A stretch of DNA of 45,408 bases from Lachnospiraceae bacterium. GTDB taxonomy: Bacteria; Bacillota; Clostridia; Lachnospirales; Lachnospiraceae. This document shows positions 1 to 8,446 of the stretch, piece by piece; the stretch's first letter is position 1; each line of letters opens with the position of its first letter. Made by a program: the position numbers and the translations under genes. The stretch lies in contig JAKSRP010000011.1 of NCBI GenBank assembly GCA_024403555.1, forward strand, positions 1 to 45,408, in the 5' to 3' direction. The notes beneath the pieces are model-generated. The model was not told the DNA's origin, did no database searches, and worked only from the letters and a program-made list of their open reading frames with translations.

Positions 1-3
1 TGG

Positions 4-52
4 GCCCAATCCCCAATCCCCAATCCCCAATCCCCAATCCCCAATCCCCAAA
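4..52. repeat. Tandem 7-bp repeat (CCCCAAT)n
   Basis: About six to seven head-to-tail copies of CCCCAAT, the last degenerating to CCCCAAA. On the - strand this reads as runs of four G spaced by ATT, so the tract could form a G-quadruplex. It lies roughly 170 bp upstream of the citrate synthase promoter and may continue beyond the left edge of the window. No gene overlaps it. Confidence 0.9.
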
Positions 53-216
53 TGCCATTGACAATAAATAAATATGTATATTAAGCCTAATACTTAAAAT
101 TCATTTTATTCCTTATATGAAAAGATTTCTGTCTTAATTGTATCAGAATTGGCTGGAAATGAACAGAACAAGCGTCAAAATGAATATTTAGATAATGAGT
201 TATTCATTTAGTTTTA

Positions 217-245
217 TTGACAAAGCATTTGTGCTCTGATATAAT
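217..245 (+). promoter_or_regulatory. Sigma-A promoter of citrate synthase gene
   Basis: A consensus -35 TTGACA (217-222) and -10 TATAAT (240-245) are separated by exactly 17 bp. Transcription would begin near 252, giving a leader of about 100 nt. From 53 to 216 I see only AT-rich sequence without a supported feature. Confidence 0.85.
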
Positions 246-270
246 TGTTAAATCGTGACGGAAATTATAC

Positions 271-304
271 ATTTTGAAGGAAAAAGAGGAAAATCCTTCA
301 AAAT
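271..304 (+). promoter_or_regulatory. 5'UTR hairpin upstream of gltA
   Basis: A perfect 11-bp inverted repeat (271-281 with 294-304) encloses a 12-nt purine-rich loop containing GAGGA. It sits in the predicted leader between the promoter and the ribosome binding site and has no U-run after it, so it is not a terminator. It may stabilise the mRNA or bind a regulator; the role is inferred. Confidence 0.55.
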
Positions 305-353
305 TTGAAATATATTGTAGAAATAAATTTGTAGAAAGAAAGGAAGATGTCGA

Positions 354-1781
354 ATGCTTCAGGAAATGCCAATGATGTTCTCAGAAACCACACCTGAGAT
401 TGTCGAATTATCTGAAAAATGTTCCCATAAGATTCCGCCTCATGTGTACGATCGTTACTCTGTAAAAAGAGGTCTTCGTGAAGACACTGGTGAAGGTGTA
501 TTAGTCGGTCTGACTGAAATTTCCAAAGTAGTTTCCTACATCGTAGAAGACAGAGCGATGGTTCCATGTGATGGTCGTCTCTACTTCCGAGGAGTCAACA
601 TCAATGATTTAGTTGGCGGTTTTATTAAGGAAAAACGTTTTGGTTTTGAAGAAACAACATATCTCTTACTTTTTGGTAAATTACCTACAAAAGAAGAGTT
701 AAAATCATTTAACCGTATTTTAGGCGAATACCGTCAGTTACCAACAAACTTTGTTCGTGATATCATCATGAAAGCTCCAAGTAAAGATATGATGAATACA
801 TTAGCACGAAGCGTACTGACTTTATTCTCATATGATGACAATGCACTTGATATTTCTGTGCCAAATGTACTTCGTCAGTGCTTACAGTTAATCGCGTTGT
901 TCCCAATTCTTACGGTTTATGGATATCAGACTTATGCACATTTTTATGAAGGACAGAGTTTATTTATCCATTCCCCACAGGAAGATTTATCTACTGCAGA
1001 AAATATCTTATATCTTTTAAGAAAAGATAATCAGTATACAGAATTAGAAGCGCGTGTACTTGACTTATGTCTCGTATTACATGCTGAACATGGTGGTGGT
1101 AACAACTCCACATTTACAACTCACGTTGTTACATCTTCTGGTACAGATACTTACTCCACAATTGCAGCTGCCCTTTCTTCTTTAAAAGGTCCAAAACATG
1201 GTGGTGCCAACATCAAGGTAATCCAGATGTTTGAAGACATCAAGAAGAATGTAAAAGACTGGACAGATGAAGATGAAGTAAGAGCTTACTTAAAGAAGAT
1301 TCTCAATAAGGAAGTATTTGACGGGGCTGGTCTCATCTATGGTATGGGACATGCAATCTACTCCATTTCTGACCCAAGAGCAAAAGCGTTAGAAGGGTTT
1401 GTAAAGGAACTTGCTTTTGAAAAAGGTCTTGTGGAAGAGTATGCGCTCTACCATTTAGTAGAAAGAATTGCTCCAGAAGAAATCAAGGCTAAGAGAAACT
1501 CCAAGAGAGAAGTATCTGCCAATGTCGACTTCTACAGTGGCTTCGTATATGCGATGCTTGGTCTTCCGGTTGAATTATATACACCAATCTTCGCAATCGC
1601 ACGTATTTCCGGCTGGAGTGCGCACCGTATCGAAGAATTAGTTTCTGGTGGAAAGATTATCCGTCCTGCATACGCTAACGTTGCTCCACATCTTGACTAT
1701 GTGGCACTTGATGAACGTGAAAGTGGCGTTCGAGAAGCGGTTTCAATTGACCAGACAAAGGTTGATGAGGTTTCTGATTAG
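354..1781 (+). CDS. gltA: Citrate synthase
   Basis: Condenses oxaloacetate and acetyl-CoA to citrate in the cytosol. The 475-residue product matches the large clostridial citrate/2-methylcitrate synthase family. The catalytic triad is visible: His in HGGAN near residue 282, His in GMGH near 333 and Asp in NVDFYSG near 392, with the SDPRA motif in between. The start at 354 has AGGA at 341-344 at good spacing. Another ATG at 347, in another frame, opens a 16-codon reading frame that stops at 397; its first residues could be an alternative N-terminus only with a frameshift. No aconitase or isocitrate dehydrogenase gene lies nearby, so it is a single-gene unit, probably feeding glutamate synthesis. 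It ends before a strong terminator. Confidence 0.95.
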   Translation: MLQEMPMMFSETTPEIVELSEKCSHKIPPHVYDRYSVKRGLREDTGEGVLVGLTEISKVVSYIVEDRAMVPCDGRLYFRGVNINDLVGGFIKEKRFGFEETTYLLLFGKLPTKEELKSFNRILGEYRQLPTNFVRDIIMKAPSKDMMNTLARSVLTLFSYDDNALDISVPNVLRQCLQLIALFPILTVYGYQTYAHFYEGQSLFIHSPQEDLSTAENILYLLRKDNQYTELEARVLDLCLVLHAEHGGGNNSTFTTHVVTSSGTDTYSTIAAALSSLKGPKHGGANIKVIQMFEDIKKNVKDWTDEDEVRAYLKKILNKEVFDGAGLIYGMGHAIYSISDPRAKALEGFVKELAFEKGLVEEYALYHLVERIAPEEIKAKRNSKREVSANVDFYSGFVYAMLGLPVELYTPIFAIARISGWSAHRIEELVSGGKIIRPAYANVAPHLDYVALDERESGVREAVSIDQTKVDEVSD

Positions 1782-1831
1782 AACTTGAGCAGGCGTCTGG
1801 CTTGAAAAGTGAATAAATTCAATAGAATTTT

Positions 1832-1860
1832 GAGCTCCCATTTTTATGGGGGCTCTTTTT
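1832..1860 (+). terminator. Rho-independent terminator after gltA
   Basis: Stem GAGC plus CCCAT/ATGGG with an AT-rich loop, followed by five T (1856-1860). Positioned 51 bp after the citrate synthase stop codon. Confidence 0.85.
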
Positions 1861-1987
1861 GATATATGGGAAATTGTTATACAATTTCCCATATATCAAA
1901 AGCACTCCGTGGGCTGCGCACCTCGCGGAGCGGTAGTTAATGCTACGCATTCCGCTCGGGCGCGAAGTGTGCAAAGCACACTTTTTT
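1861..1987. repeat. Composite palindromic GC-rich element
   Basis: Three structures follow one another. First is a perfect 17-bp inverted repeat with a 3-nt loop (1861-1877 with 1881-1897). Then comes a GC-rich block (about 1902-1972) that can fold through GAGCGG/CCGCTC and an inner GTAG/CTAC stem. Last is an AAGTGTGC/GCACACTT hairpin (1965-1980) running into a T-tract. The GC content stands out against AT-rich surroundings. It resembles a REP- or MITE-like intergenic repeat, and the last hairpin could act as a terminator. No transposase is present. Confidence 0.6.
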
Positions 1988-2040
1988 GGTATATAATAAA
2001 GATAAGGGGAATACGAAAAAGTATAGAAAGAAGGTATAGT

Positions 2041-2979
2041 ATGGAATGTATTTATAGAAAAATCGAATCAAATATTGACGGTTTATTGCTCGACACTTTA
2101 ATGATAAAGCCAGAAGATGCGCCTAAGGCGATCGTTCAGCTTGTTCATGGGATGGCAGAATACAAAGAACGCTACGTTCCATTCATGGAATATCTCGCCG
2201 AACGAGGATACATTTGCATCATTCATGACCACCGTGGACATGGAGAAAGTGTAAAAACACCGGAGGATTATGGCTATCTCTATGACACAAGTGGTGTGGC
2301 GCTGGTTGAAGATGCCCATCAGGTGACAGAGATGATCAAGGTAGAGTATCCGGATCTTCCACTCTATCTGTTCGGGCACAGCATGGGTTCTCTGGTAGTT
2401 CGTTCCTATACGAAGAAATACGATGACGAGCTTTCCGGGCTTATTGTGTGCGGAAGTCCAAGTGCAAATCCTCTGATTGCCGTTGCAAAAGGTCTGGCTA
2501 AGCTGCTTATGAAAGTAAAGGGTGAGCGTGCTGCAGGCAAGCTGCTCCATAAGATGGCATTCTCTACTTATCTTAATGGAATCGAAAATCCAAAATCCGA
2601 AAACGACTGGCTTTCTTACAACGAGGCAAATGTCTCTGCCTACGATAAGGATCCGAAATGCGGATTTATGTTTACGAACAATGGTTTTTATAATCTGTTT
2701 TGTGTCCTTTCTGACACTTATGATAAAAAGGGCTGGGCTATGAATAATCCGAAGTTACCGGTATTTTTTATCTCTGGGGAAGAAGATCCTTGCATGACCA
2801 ATAAGAAAGCATTTGAAGATGCAGTCCGCACAATGCGTGAGGTAGGCTATAAGAATACAAAGGCCAAATTGTACCCACACATGAGACATGAAATTTTAAA
2901 TGAAGATGATAAAAATAAAGTTTATCATGATGTGATCAAGATTTTGAAACGATTTGAAAATGATAATAAAATAGATTGA
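2041..2979 (+). CDS. Alpha/beta hydrolase, monoacylglycerol lipase-like
   Basis: A 312-residue serine hydrolase of the serine aminopeptidase/lysophospholipase (Hydrolase_4) group, probably a cytosolic esterase or lipase. The nucleophile elbow GHSMGS places Ser114, with the oxyanion-hole HGMAE near residue 36, acid Asp249 in GEEDP and His283 in HMRHE. I chose ATG 2041, which follows GAAGG; upstream in-frame codons run through the palindromic element and are not protein-like. The gene stands alone between two terminators. Substrate cannot be deduced. Confidence 0.88.
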   Translation: MECIYRKIESNIDGLLLDTLMIKPEDAPKAIVQLVHGMAEYKERYVPFMEYLAERGYICIIHDHRGHGESVKTPEDYGYLYDTSGVALVEDAHQVTEMIKVEYPDLPLYLFGHSMGSLVVRSYTKKYDDELSGLIVCGSPSANPLIAVAKGLAKLLMKVKGERAAGKLLHKMAFSTYLNGIENPKSENDWLSYNEANVSAYDKDPKCGFMFTNNGFYNLFCVLSDTYDKKGWAMNNPKLPVFFISGEEDPCMTNKKAFEDAVRTMREVGYKNTKAKLYPHMRHEILNEDDKNKVYHDVIKILKRFENDNKID

Positions 2980-2981
2980 CA

Positions 2982-3008
2982 AGGGTACTCCTACGGGAGT
3001 ACTCTTTG
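2982..3008 (+). terminator. Terminator after alpha/beta hydrolase gene
   Basis: Seven-base-pair stem GTACTCC/GGAGTAC with loop TACG, extended by wobble pairs, then a short T-rich tail. The T-tract is weak, so some readthrough is possible. Confidence 0.6.
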
Positions 3009-3026
3009 TGCTGTAAAATTACCGAT

Positions 3027-3055
3027 TTGACAGAATGAGAAAAATCTGCTAGAAT
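3027..3055 (+). promoter_or_regulatory. Promoter of EIIA gene
   Basis: TTGACA (3027-3032), 17-bp spacer, TAGAAT (3050-3055). It lies about 44 bp upstream of the start codon of the PTS EIIA gene, which has an AAGGAGG ribosome binding site. Confidence 0.8.
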
Positions 3056-3098
3056 TCACGGAACTCGAAAACTTAGCAAAGTTGAAGGAGGTTTTATT

Positions 3099-3602
3099 AT
3101 GAATATTGTAGTGGACAAATTATTAAAATCAGATCCAGCTTATATATATGCACCTGTTGATGGTAAAATGACAGCTTTAGAAGATTTTGCAGATCCGTTG
3201 TTTGCGGAGGGAGTTTTAGGCCCTGGGATTGTTATTGAACCGGAGGAGGGTATGATTTATGCTCCATTTATGGGAGAAGTGACTTCTGTATCTGAATCGA
3301 AGAATGCAATTGGATTAAAGTGCTTTTCTGGGGTGGAAGTATTGATTCATATTGGTGTCGATACCGTTCGCATGAAAGGCGAAGGCTTTCAGGTGATTGC
3401 AGAGAAAGGAAAGAAGATTCGTACAGGAGACGTATTGATTACTTTTGATCCGGAAGCAATTTCCGAGGCAGGATTGGTCAATAGTATTGTTATGGTTGTT
3501 CCAAACGCTGCAAAGTTTGATGGAATTGTGATGATGAGCCAGTTAGGCGAGAATGTGAAACATGGAGAACGTCTGATGAAGATCCCTTCTTTGGATAAAT
3601 AG
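3099..3602 (+). CDS. PTS EIIA(Glc)-type protein with missing relay histidine
   Basis: A 167-residue soluble EIIA domain of the glucose family, which takes phosphate from HPr and passes it to an EIIB domain. The phosphorylated His is present as H84 in the motif IHIGVDTV. The second conserved His, normally in a TKHAIG-like motif (His75 of E. coli Crr), is Asn69 here (SKNAIG). In E. coli, replacing His75 blocks transfer to EIIB while phosphorylation at the active His persists. The protein may therefore act mainly as a regulatory phosphoprotein, or use an unusual partner. It is encoded alone, with its own promoter and terminator; no EIIBC gene is adjacent. Confidence 0.88.
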   Translation: MNIVVDKLLKSDPAYIYAPVDGKMTALEDFADPLFAEGVLGPGIVIEPEEGMIYAPFMGEVTSVSESKNAIGLKCFSGVEVLIHIGVDTVRMKGEGFQVIAEKGKKIRTGDVLITFDPEAISEAGLVNSIVMVVPNAAKFDGIVMMSQLGENVKHGERLMKIPSLDK

Positions 3603-3649
3603 TATAGAGCGGATCTTTGTTAATGAATTAGCTGAATTTAATGACACAT

Positions 3650-3703
3650 AAGACTATTGTGGTTAGTGGATGTAGACCATCTTTTACTGCAATAGTCTTT
3701 TTT
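3650..3703 (+). terminator. Terminator after EIIA gene
   Basis: Ten-base-pair stem AAGACTATTG (3650-3659) with CAATAGTCTT (3690-3699), a 30-nt loop, and a run of T after the right arm. Confidence 0.75.
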
Positions 3704-3800
3704 ATGTTTTTTATTGTTTGTGGTTGGCCGGTTCGTTATTTTAGTCTGACATTTTACCTCATATTTTATCTCTGATTTTATCGGAGTAGATAAAAGTGTA

Positions 3801-4061
3801 AATACTCCTCTTTCTTATGAAATATTTTGAAAAGAGTATATACTACTTGCTCAAGTTCCTCTTTCACGCTTTATTAACTGAAAAGAGTATAGAAAACTTA
3901 TCAAATTTCGTTATTAACTTGCTTTTTGACGTATTTTCACCGAAACGGTCGTTGATTTAAGGCGAAAAGGTACCTCATTAAGCAAGTCGATTTGTCGAAA
4001 GAGGTACTCAGTCAAAAAAGTACTACTCATATGGTTGTGGAAGTGCAGAAAAGAGGTATGC
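3801..4061. repeat. Degenerate GAAAAGAG-type repeats in gene-poor spacer
   Basis: The 600-bp spacer between the EIIA terminator and clpB has no convincing gene. It carries at least seven related short motifs: inverted copies at 3801-3814 and 3855-3867, direct copies at 3829-3840, 3880-3892, 3964-3976, 3997-4009 and 4048-4061, with a core resembling GAAARGAGGTAYTC. Neighbouring opposed copies could form weak hairpins. A 68-codon TTG-started frame over 3992-4198 has no ribosome binding site and was not called. Confidence 0.45.
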
Positions 4062-4219
4062 GCACAAAAAATATATACTCAAAGCAATTATTACAAGCTT
4101 ATAAGAGCAGCTGCCCGGCAACTACCCGACGTAAAAACGCTAAGCATCACAAGAACGATTTCGCAGAGTACGTCACCAATCCACAATTTTCGAAATAATA
4201 TAGATTCTTTATAAAATTT

Positions 4220-4246
4220 TTAGCACTCTGTGCTTGACAGTGCTAA
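4220..4246 (+). promoter_or_regulatory. CIRCE operator (HrcA binding site)
   Basis: TTAGCACTC (4220-4228), nine-base spacer, CAGTGCTAA (4238-4246). This matches the CIRCE consensus TTAGCACTC-N9-GAGTGCTAA with one mismatch. It overlaps the -35 box of the clpB promoter, so HrcA binding would block RNA polymerase until heat shock. Confidence 0.93.
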
Positions 4247-4262
4247 ATACAAGTGTTATATT
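4234..4262 (+). promoter_or_regulatory. clpB promoter
   Basis: TTGACA (4234-4239), 17-bp spacer, TATATT (4257-4262). The -35 box lies inside the CIRCE element, and AGGAGG at 4284-4289 precedes the clpB start codon. Confidence 0.85.
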
Positions 4263-4299
4263 ACGAATAGAACAACAAGCACAAGGAGGTGTATCGTTT

Positions 4300-6882
4300 A
4301 TGAATATCAATAAGTTTACAGCAAAATCCATGGAAACCATTCAGAATTGTGAAAAGCTTGCATATGAATATGGGAACCAGGAGATTAAGCAGGAACATTT
4401 TTTATATAGCATTTTAACAATCGAAGAAAGTCTCATCTTAAAGCTCATCGATAAGATGGGAATCAATAAGGAAGCATTCTTACAGAGTGCACAGGCAAAG
4501 GTGCAGAGACTTCCGAAGGTATCTGGAGGTCAGGTATATATTAGTAATGATCTGAATAAGGTGTTAATCAGTGCTGAAGATGAGATGAAAGCCATGAAAG
4601 ATGAGTATGTGTCAGTGGAACATCTCTTCTTAAGCCTGATTCAGAATGCAAGCAAGGATATGAAGATTTTCTTACAGGGATATGGCATTTCCAGAGAGAG
4701 ATTCTTAACAGCGCTTGCAGAGGTCCGTGGCAACCAGAAGGTAACAAGTGATCATCCAGAAGCAACCTATGAAACTTTAGAAAAGTATGGATATGATTTA
4801 GTAGAACGTGCTCGTGCTCAGAAGCTTGATCCGGTTATTGGCCGTGATCAGGAGATTCGAAATGTTATCCGAATCTTATCCCGTAAGACAAAGAATAATC
4901 CAGTTCTCATCGGGGAACCTGGGGTTGGTAAAACGGCAGTAGTAGAAGGACTTGCTCAGCGAATCGTTCGAGGTGATGTGCCGGAACAGTTAAAGGATAA
5001 GAAGATTTTTGCACTGGATATGGGATCTTTGGTTGCAGGTGCAAAGTATCGTGGTGAATTTGAAGAACGATTAAAAGCAGTTTTAGAAGAAGTAAAGAAG
5101 AGCGATGGACAGATTATTCTGTTTATCGATGAATTACATATGATTGTCGGAGCAGGCAAGACAGATGGTGCTATGGATGCAGGTAATATGCTTAAGCCAA
5201 TGCTTGCTAGAGGAGAACTCCATTGTATCGGTGCCACAACCCTAGATGAATACCGCATGTATATCGAAAAGGATCAGGCACTTGAGAGACGATTCCAGCC
5301 GGTTATGGTAGATGAACCAACCGTTGAGGATACCATTTCTATCCTTCGAGGAATCAAGGAACGATATGAAGTATATCATGGGGTTAAGATTACCGATGCA
5401 TCCTTAATTTCAGCAGCAACTTTATCTAATCGATATATCTCTGACCGATTCTTACCAGATAAGGCCATCGACTTAGTGGATGAAGCCTGTGCGATGATCA
5501 AGACAGAGATGAATTCTCTTCCACAGGAGCTTGATGACATCAAGCGTAAGATTATGCAGCTTGAAATTGAAGAAGCCGCTCTTAACAAGGAAGATGATGG
5601 ATTAAGCAAAGATCGTTTAGAAGCACTTCAGAAGGAACTTGCAGAGTTAAAAGATGACTTAAATACTCGCATGGCAACCTGGAAGAATGAAAAGTCTTCT
5701 GTAGAGAAGGTGCAGAAGCTTCGTGAAGAAATCGATGCAGTGAATAATGAAATTCAGATTGCTCAGAGAAGCTACGATCTTAACAAGGCAGCAGAGCTTC
5801 AGTATGGTAAGCTTCCACAGCTTAAGAAAGAGTTAGAAGAAGAGGAAGAAAAGGCGAAAAAAGATGAACGTTCCATGGTAAGAGAACGCGTCACAGCAGA
5901 AGAAATCGCCAAGATCATTTCCCGCTGGACAGGCATTCCAGTGATGAAGCTTACTGAAAGCGAACGTAATAAAGTGCTTAATTTATCTGATGAACTCCAC
6001 CAGAGAGTCATTGGACAGGATGAAGGCGTGGATTTAGTTTCCGAAGCTATCATTCGTTCTAAAGCAGGTATTAAGGATCCGAAAAAACCAATTGGCTCCT
6101 TCTTATTCCTTGGACCAACCGGTGTTGGTAAGACAGAACTTGCGAAAGCTCTTGCTCAAAGCCTTTTTGATGATGAGAATAACATCGTGCGAATTGACAT
6201 GAGTGAATATATGGAGAAGTATTCTGTATCTAGACTGATCGGGGCTCCTCCAGGATACGTTGGATATGAAGAAGGTGGACAGCTTACTGAAGCAGTCAGA
6301 AGAAAGCCTTACTCCGTAGTTTTATTCGACGAAGTAGAAAAAGCCCATCCAGATGTATTTAACGTATTGTTACAGGTATTAGATGATGGTCGCGTAACGG
6401 ACTCTCAGGGACGTACCGTAGACTTTAAGAATACCATCATCATTATGACATCTAACATTGGTTCTACTTATCTTTTAGAAGGAATCAATGCAGATGGAGA
6501 AATCAGTGAAGCAGCGAAAAATATGGTTATGAATGATCTTCGCAATCATTTCCGTCCGGAATTCTTAAACCGATTAGACGAGACAATTCTTTTCAAGCCG
6601 CTCACTAAGGATAATATTACTGACATCATTGACTTACTTCTTGCAGATTTAAATCGTCGTATTGAAGATAAAGAGCTTAGCGTGGAATTAACCCCTGCTG
6701 CAAAGGCCCATGTGGCAGATCATGGTTATGAACCAATGTATGGTGCAAGACCATTGAAGCGTTTCTTACAGAAGAACGTAGAAACTCTCGCGGCAAGACT
6801 CATCCTCGGCGGCGAAGTAAGAGCAGAAGATGTGATTGTGATTGATGTGGCAGACGACCGCCTGACCGCATACAAAAAATAA
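4300..6882 (+). CDS. clpB: ATP-dependent disaggregase ClpB
   Basis: Hsp100 chaperone that rescues aggregated proteins together with DnaK in the cytosol. The 860-residue product has an N-terminal Clp repeat domain (about 1-150), NBD1 with Walker A GEPGVGKT near residues 205-212, a charged coiled-coil middle domain (about 400-530), and NBD2 with Walker A GPTGVGKT near 605-612, followed by the D2 C-terminal domain. The middle domain distinguishes ClpB from ClpA and ClpC. The start at 4300 follows AGGAGG; an upstream in-frame start would lie within the promoter and operator. Expression should be heat-inducible through HrcA. Confidence 0.97.
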   Translation: MNINKFTAKSMETIQNCEKLAYEYGNQEIKQEHFLYSILTIEESLILKLIDKMGINKEAFLQSAQAKVQRLPKVSGGQVYISNDLNKVLISAEDEMKAMKDEYVSVEHLFLSLIQNASKDMKIFLQGYGISRERFLTALAEVRGNQKVTSDHPEATYETLEKYGYDLVERARAQKLDPVIGRDQEIRNVIRILSRKTKNNPVLIGEPGVGKTAVVEGLAQRIVRGDVPEQLKDKKIFALDMGSLVAGAKYRGEFEERLKAVLEEVKKSDGQIILFIDELHMIVGAGKTDGAMDAGNMLKPMLARGELHCIGATTLDEYRMYIEKDQALERRFQPVMVDEPTVEDTISILRGIKERYEVYHGVKITDASLISAATLSNRYISDRFLPDKAIDLVDEACAMIKTEMNSLPQELDDIKRKIMQLEIEEAALNKEDDGLSKDRLEALQKELAELKDDLNTRMATWKNEKSSVEKVQKLREEIDAVNNEIQIAQRSYDLNKAAELQYGKLPQLKKELEEEEEKAKKDERSMVRERVTAEEIAKIISRWTGIPVMKLTESERNKVLNLSDELHQRVIGQDEGVDLVSEAIIRSKAGIKDPKKPIGSFLFLGPTGVGKTELAKALAQSLFDDENNIVRIDMSEYMEKYSVSRLIGAPPGYVGYEEGGQLTEAVRRKPYSVVLFDEVEKAHPDVFNVLLQVLDDGRVTDSQGRTVDFKNTIIIMTSNIGSTYLLEGINADGEISEAAKNMVMNDLRNHFRPEFLNRLDETILFKPLTKDNITDIIDLLLADLNRRIEDKELSVELTPAAKAHVADHGYEPMYGARPLKRFLQKNVETLAARLILGGEVRAEDVIVIDVADDRLTAYKK

Positions 6883-6925
6883 AAAAGCAGTGTTAACCTC
6901 CTTAATAATATAAAAAGTGATGAAA

Positions 6926-6965
6926 GGGAAGGCTGCCGAAGAATTTCGGTGAGGCCTTCCTTTTT
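6926..6965 (+). terminator. Terminator after clpB
   Basis: A two-part hairpin, GGAAGGC with GCCTTCC and an inner CCGAA/TTCGG stem, is followed by five T. The 55 bp beyond it hold a GC-rich direct repeat (TGCGGCT twice) without assigned function. Confidence 0.85.
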
Positions 6966-7020
6966 GCGTTGGTGCGGCTCATGCGGCTGCACTTAGCGCA
7001 CGTGAACCTATTTTTTGTCA

Positions 7021-7049
7021 TTGCGAAAAATCCATGATTTTTCTATAAT
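7021..7049 (+). promoter_or_regulatory. Promoter of the membrane-kinase fusion/ung operon
   Basis: TTGCGA (7021-7026), 17-bp spacer, TATAAT (7044-7049), about 65 bp upstream of the first start codon. Confidence 0.7.
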
Positions 7050-7114
7050 ATAATCAGTGTAATAAACGTCTTATGAAAACGCCAAAGTAATAAGCAAGAG
7101 AGGAGTATTTTAAA

Positions 7115-8434
7115 ATGTCAAAAAGTGAATATATCAAGCGATATTTCTTCTTTTTCCTTGGACTTTATATCATTTCCATGGGTATCGCTTTATCAACTAA
7201 AGCAGGTCTTGGTGTAACACCGGTTTCTAGTATTCCATTTACCCTTAGTATTGCAACACCACTGACCTTAGGTAACATTACTATTATCATTCAGCTCATT
7301 TATATCGCCTGTGAAATTGCGATTTTACGAAAAGAATTTAAGCCTTATAACCTGCTTCAGTTCTTAGTTGTATTCGTATTTGGTTATTTTACCGATTTTT
7401 CTGTATGGCTCATCAGAGGCATCGTTCCAGGTAATTATGTTGCTCAGTGGATCTGCTGTATTGCAGCCATGTTTGTCATTTCTTTCGGAATCAAGATGGA
7501 GGTTACTGCAGGCGTTATGATGCTTCCGGTTGATGCATTGATGGCATTGATCTCCAGAAAATGGAAGATTGATTTTGGTAAAGTGAAGGTAACATTTGAC
7601 TCCTCACAGGTAGTTGTGGCAGTTGTTTGTTCCTTAATTCTCATGCACCGAATCGAAGGGGTTCGTGAAGGAACCGTCGCAGCAGCTATCTTCGTTGGGA
7701 TGATCATCAAGTTCTATACGAAACATTTGGCAGGCTTTTATCAGGCTATCGGTCTGACTCCGATTGCGGCAAAAGAGGCAGAAAGTGCAGAAGAAGCAGT
7801 AGCAAATGCTACCGTGCGTGTTATTACAATTGCTCGTGAAACGGGAAGTGGCGGTCACAGCATTGCAAAGATCTTAGCGAAACATTTGCAGGTGCCACTT
7901 TATGAAAAAGACCTTCTTGGAGCAGCGACCGAAGAGCATGGAGTTGGCTTAGATGAATATCTTAAGAAGGAAGAAAATGCAGTTCTTCGCTATTTTGAAC
8001 AGTTAAATGATGAGATTTACCAGCCATTGATTGCTCTTGAAAAACAGATGGATGTTGCTGAAAGTGAAGGATCTGTTCAGGAAACAAGAAAAGAGATGAT
8101 TCAGCGTGTCGGAAGCACAGAATCCTGTGTCATTCTTGGCCGTCTTGGGAACTATTTTTTAAAGAATCATCCAAATTGCTTCCACGTATTTTTACATGGA
8201 GATCACGATTATCGTGTGGAACACTATGCAAAACAATTTGATATCAGTCTTGCGCAGGCAGAAAAAGAAGTTGCCGAGAATGATGAAATCCGCAGAAAAC
8301 ATTACGAACTGGTGACTGGAGACCCTTATGGTAATTACAAGTCTTACCATATGTCTTTAGATACATCTGCCATTGGCGATGAAGAAGCAGCTAAGCTTAT
8401 TTTAGAAGCAGCAGAGAAATATTTTGCAAAATAA
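7115..8434 (+). CDS. YczE/DUF6198 membrane domain fused to cytidylate-kinase-like domain
   Basis: A 439-residue fusion. Residues 1-215 form a hydrophobic YczE/YitT-like membrane domain with about five to six transmembrane segments; residues 235-439 are a soluble cytidylate-kinase-like (Cytidylate_kin2) domain. The kinase P-loop region RETGSGGHSIA (241-251) lacks the usual GKS/T lysine, as is common in this family. A short Ala/Glu-rich linker (about 218-232) joins the halves. The substrate of neither half is known; the layout suggests a membrane protein with a nucleotide-sensing or phosphotransfer cytosolic domain. It is followed after 12 bp by ung with its own AAAGGAG, so the genes are probably cotranscribed. 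Confidence 0.82.
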   Translation: MSKSEYIKRYFFFFLGLYIISMGIALSTKAGLGVTPVSSIPFTLSIATPLTLGNITIIIQLIYIACEIAILRKEFKPYNLLQFLVVFVFGYFTDFSVWLIRGIVPGNYVAQWICCIAAMFVISFGIKMEVTAGVMMLPVDALMALISRKWKIDFGKVKVTFDSSQVVVAVVCSLILMHRIEGVREGTVAAAIFVGMIIKFYTKHLAGFYQAIGLTPIAAKEAESAEEAVANATVRVITIARETGSGGHSIAKILAKHLQVPLYEKDLLGAATEEHGVGLDEYLKKEENAVLRYFEQLNDEIYQPLIALEKQMDVAESEGSVQETRKEMIQRVGSTESCVILGRLGNYFLKNHPNCFHVFLHGDHDYRVEHYAKQFDISLAQAEKEVAENDEIRRKHYELVTGDPYGNYKSYHMSLDTSAIGDEEAAKLILEAAEKYFAK

Positions 8435-8446
8435 AGGAGTGATCAT

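Noticed and set aside
1846..2040. 65-codon N-terminal extension of the alpha/beta hydrolase
   Set aside because: It translates the gltA terminator and the palindromic element; ATG 2041 has a ribosome site and begins the family homology.
2098..2550. 150-codon antisense frame within the alpha/beta hydrolase gene
   Set aside because: Opposite a gene with intact catalytic motifs; no ribosome site or recognisable protein features.
3992..4198. 68-codon frame in the spacer before clpB
   Set aside because: TTG start, no ribosome binding site, low-complexity basic composition, and it overlaps the repeat motifs.
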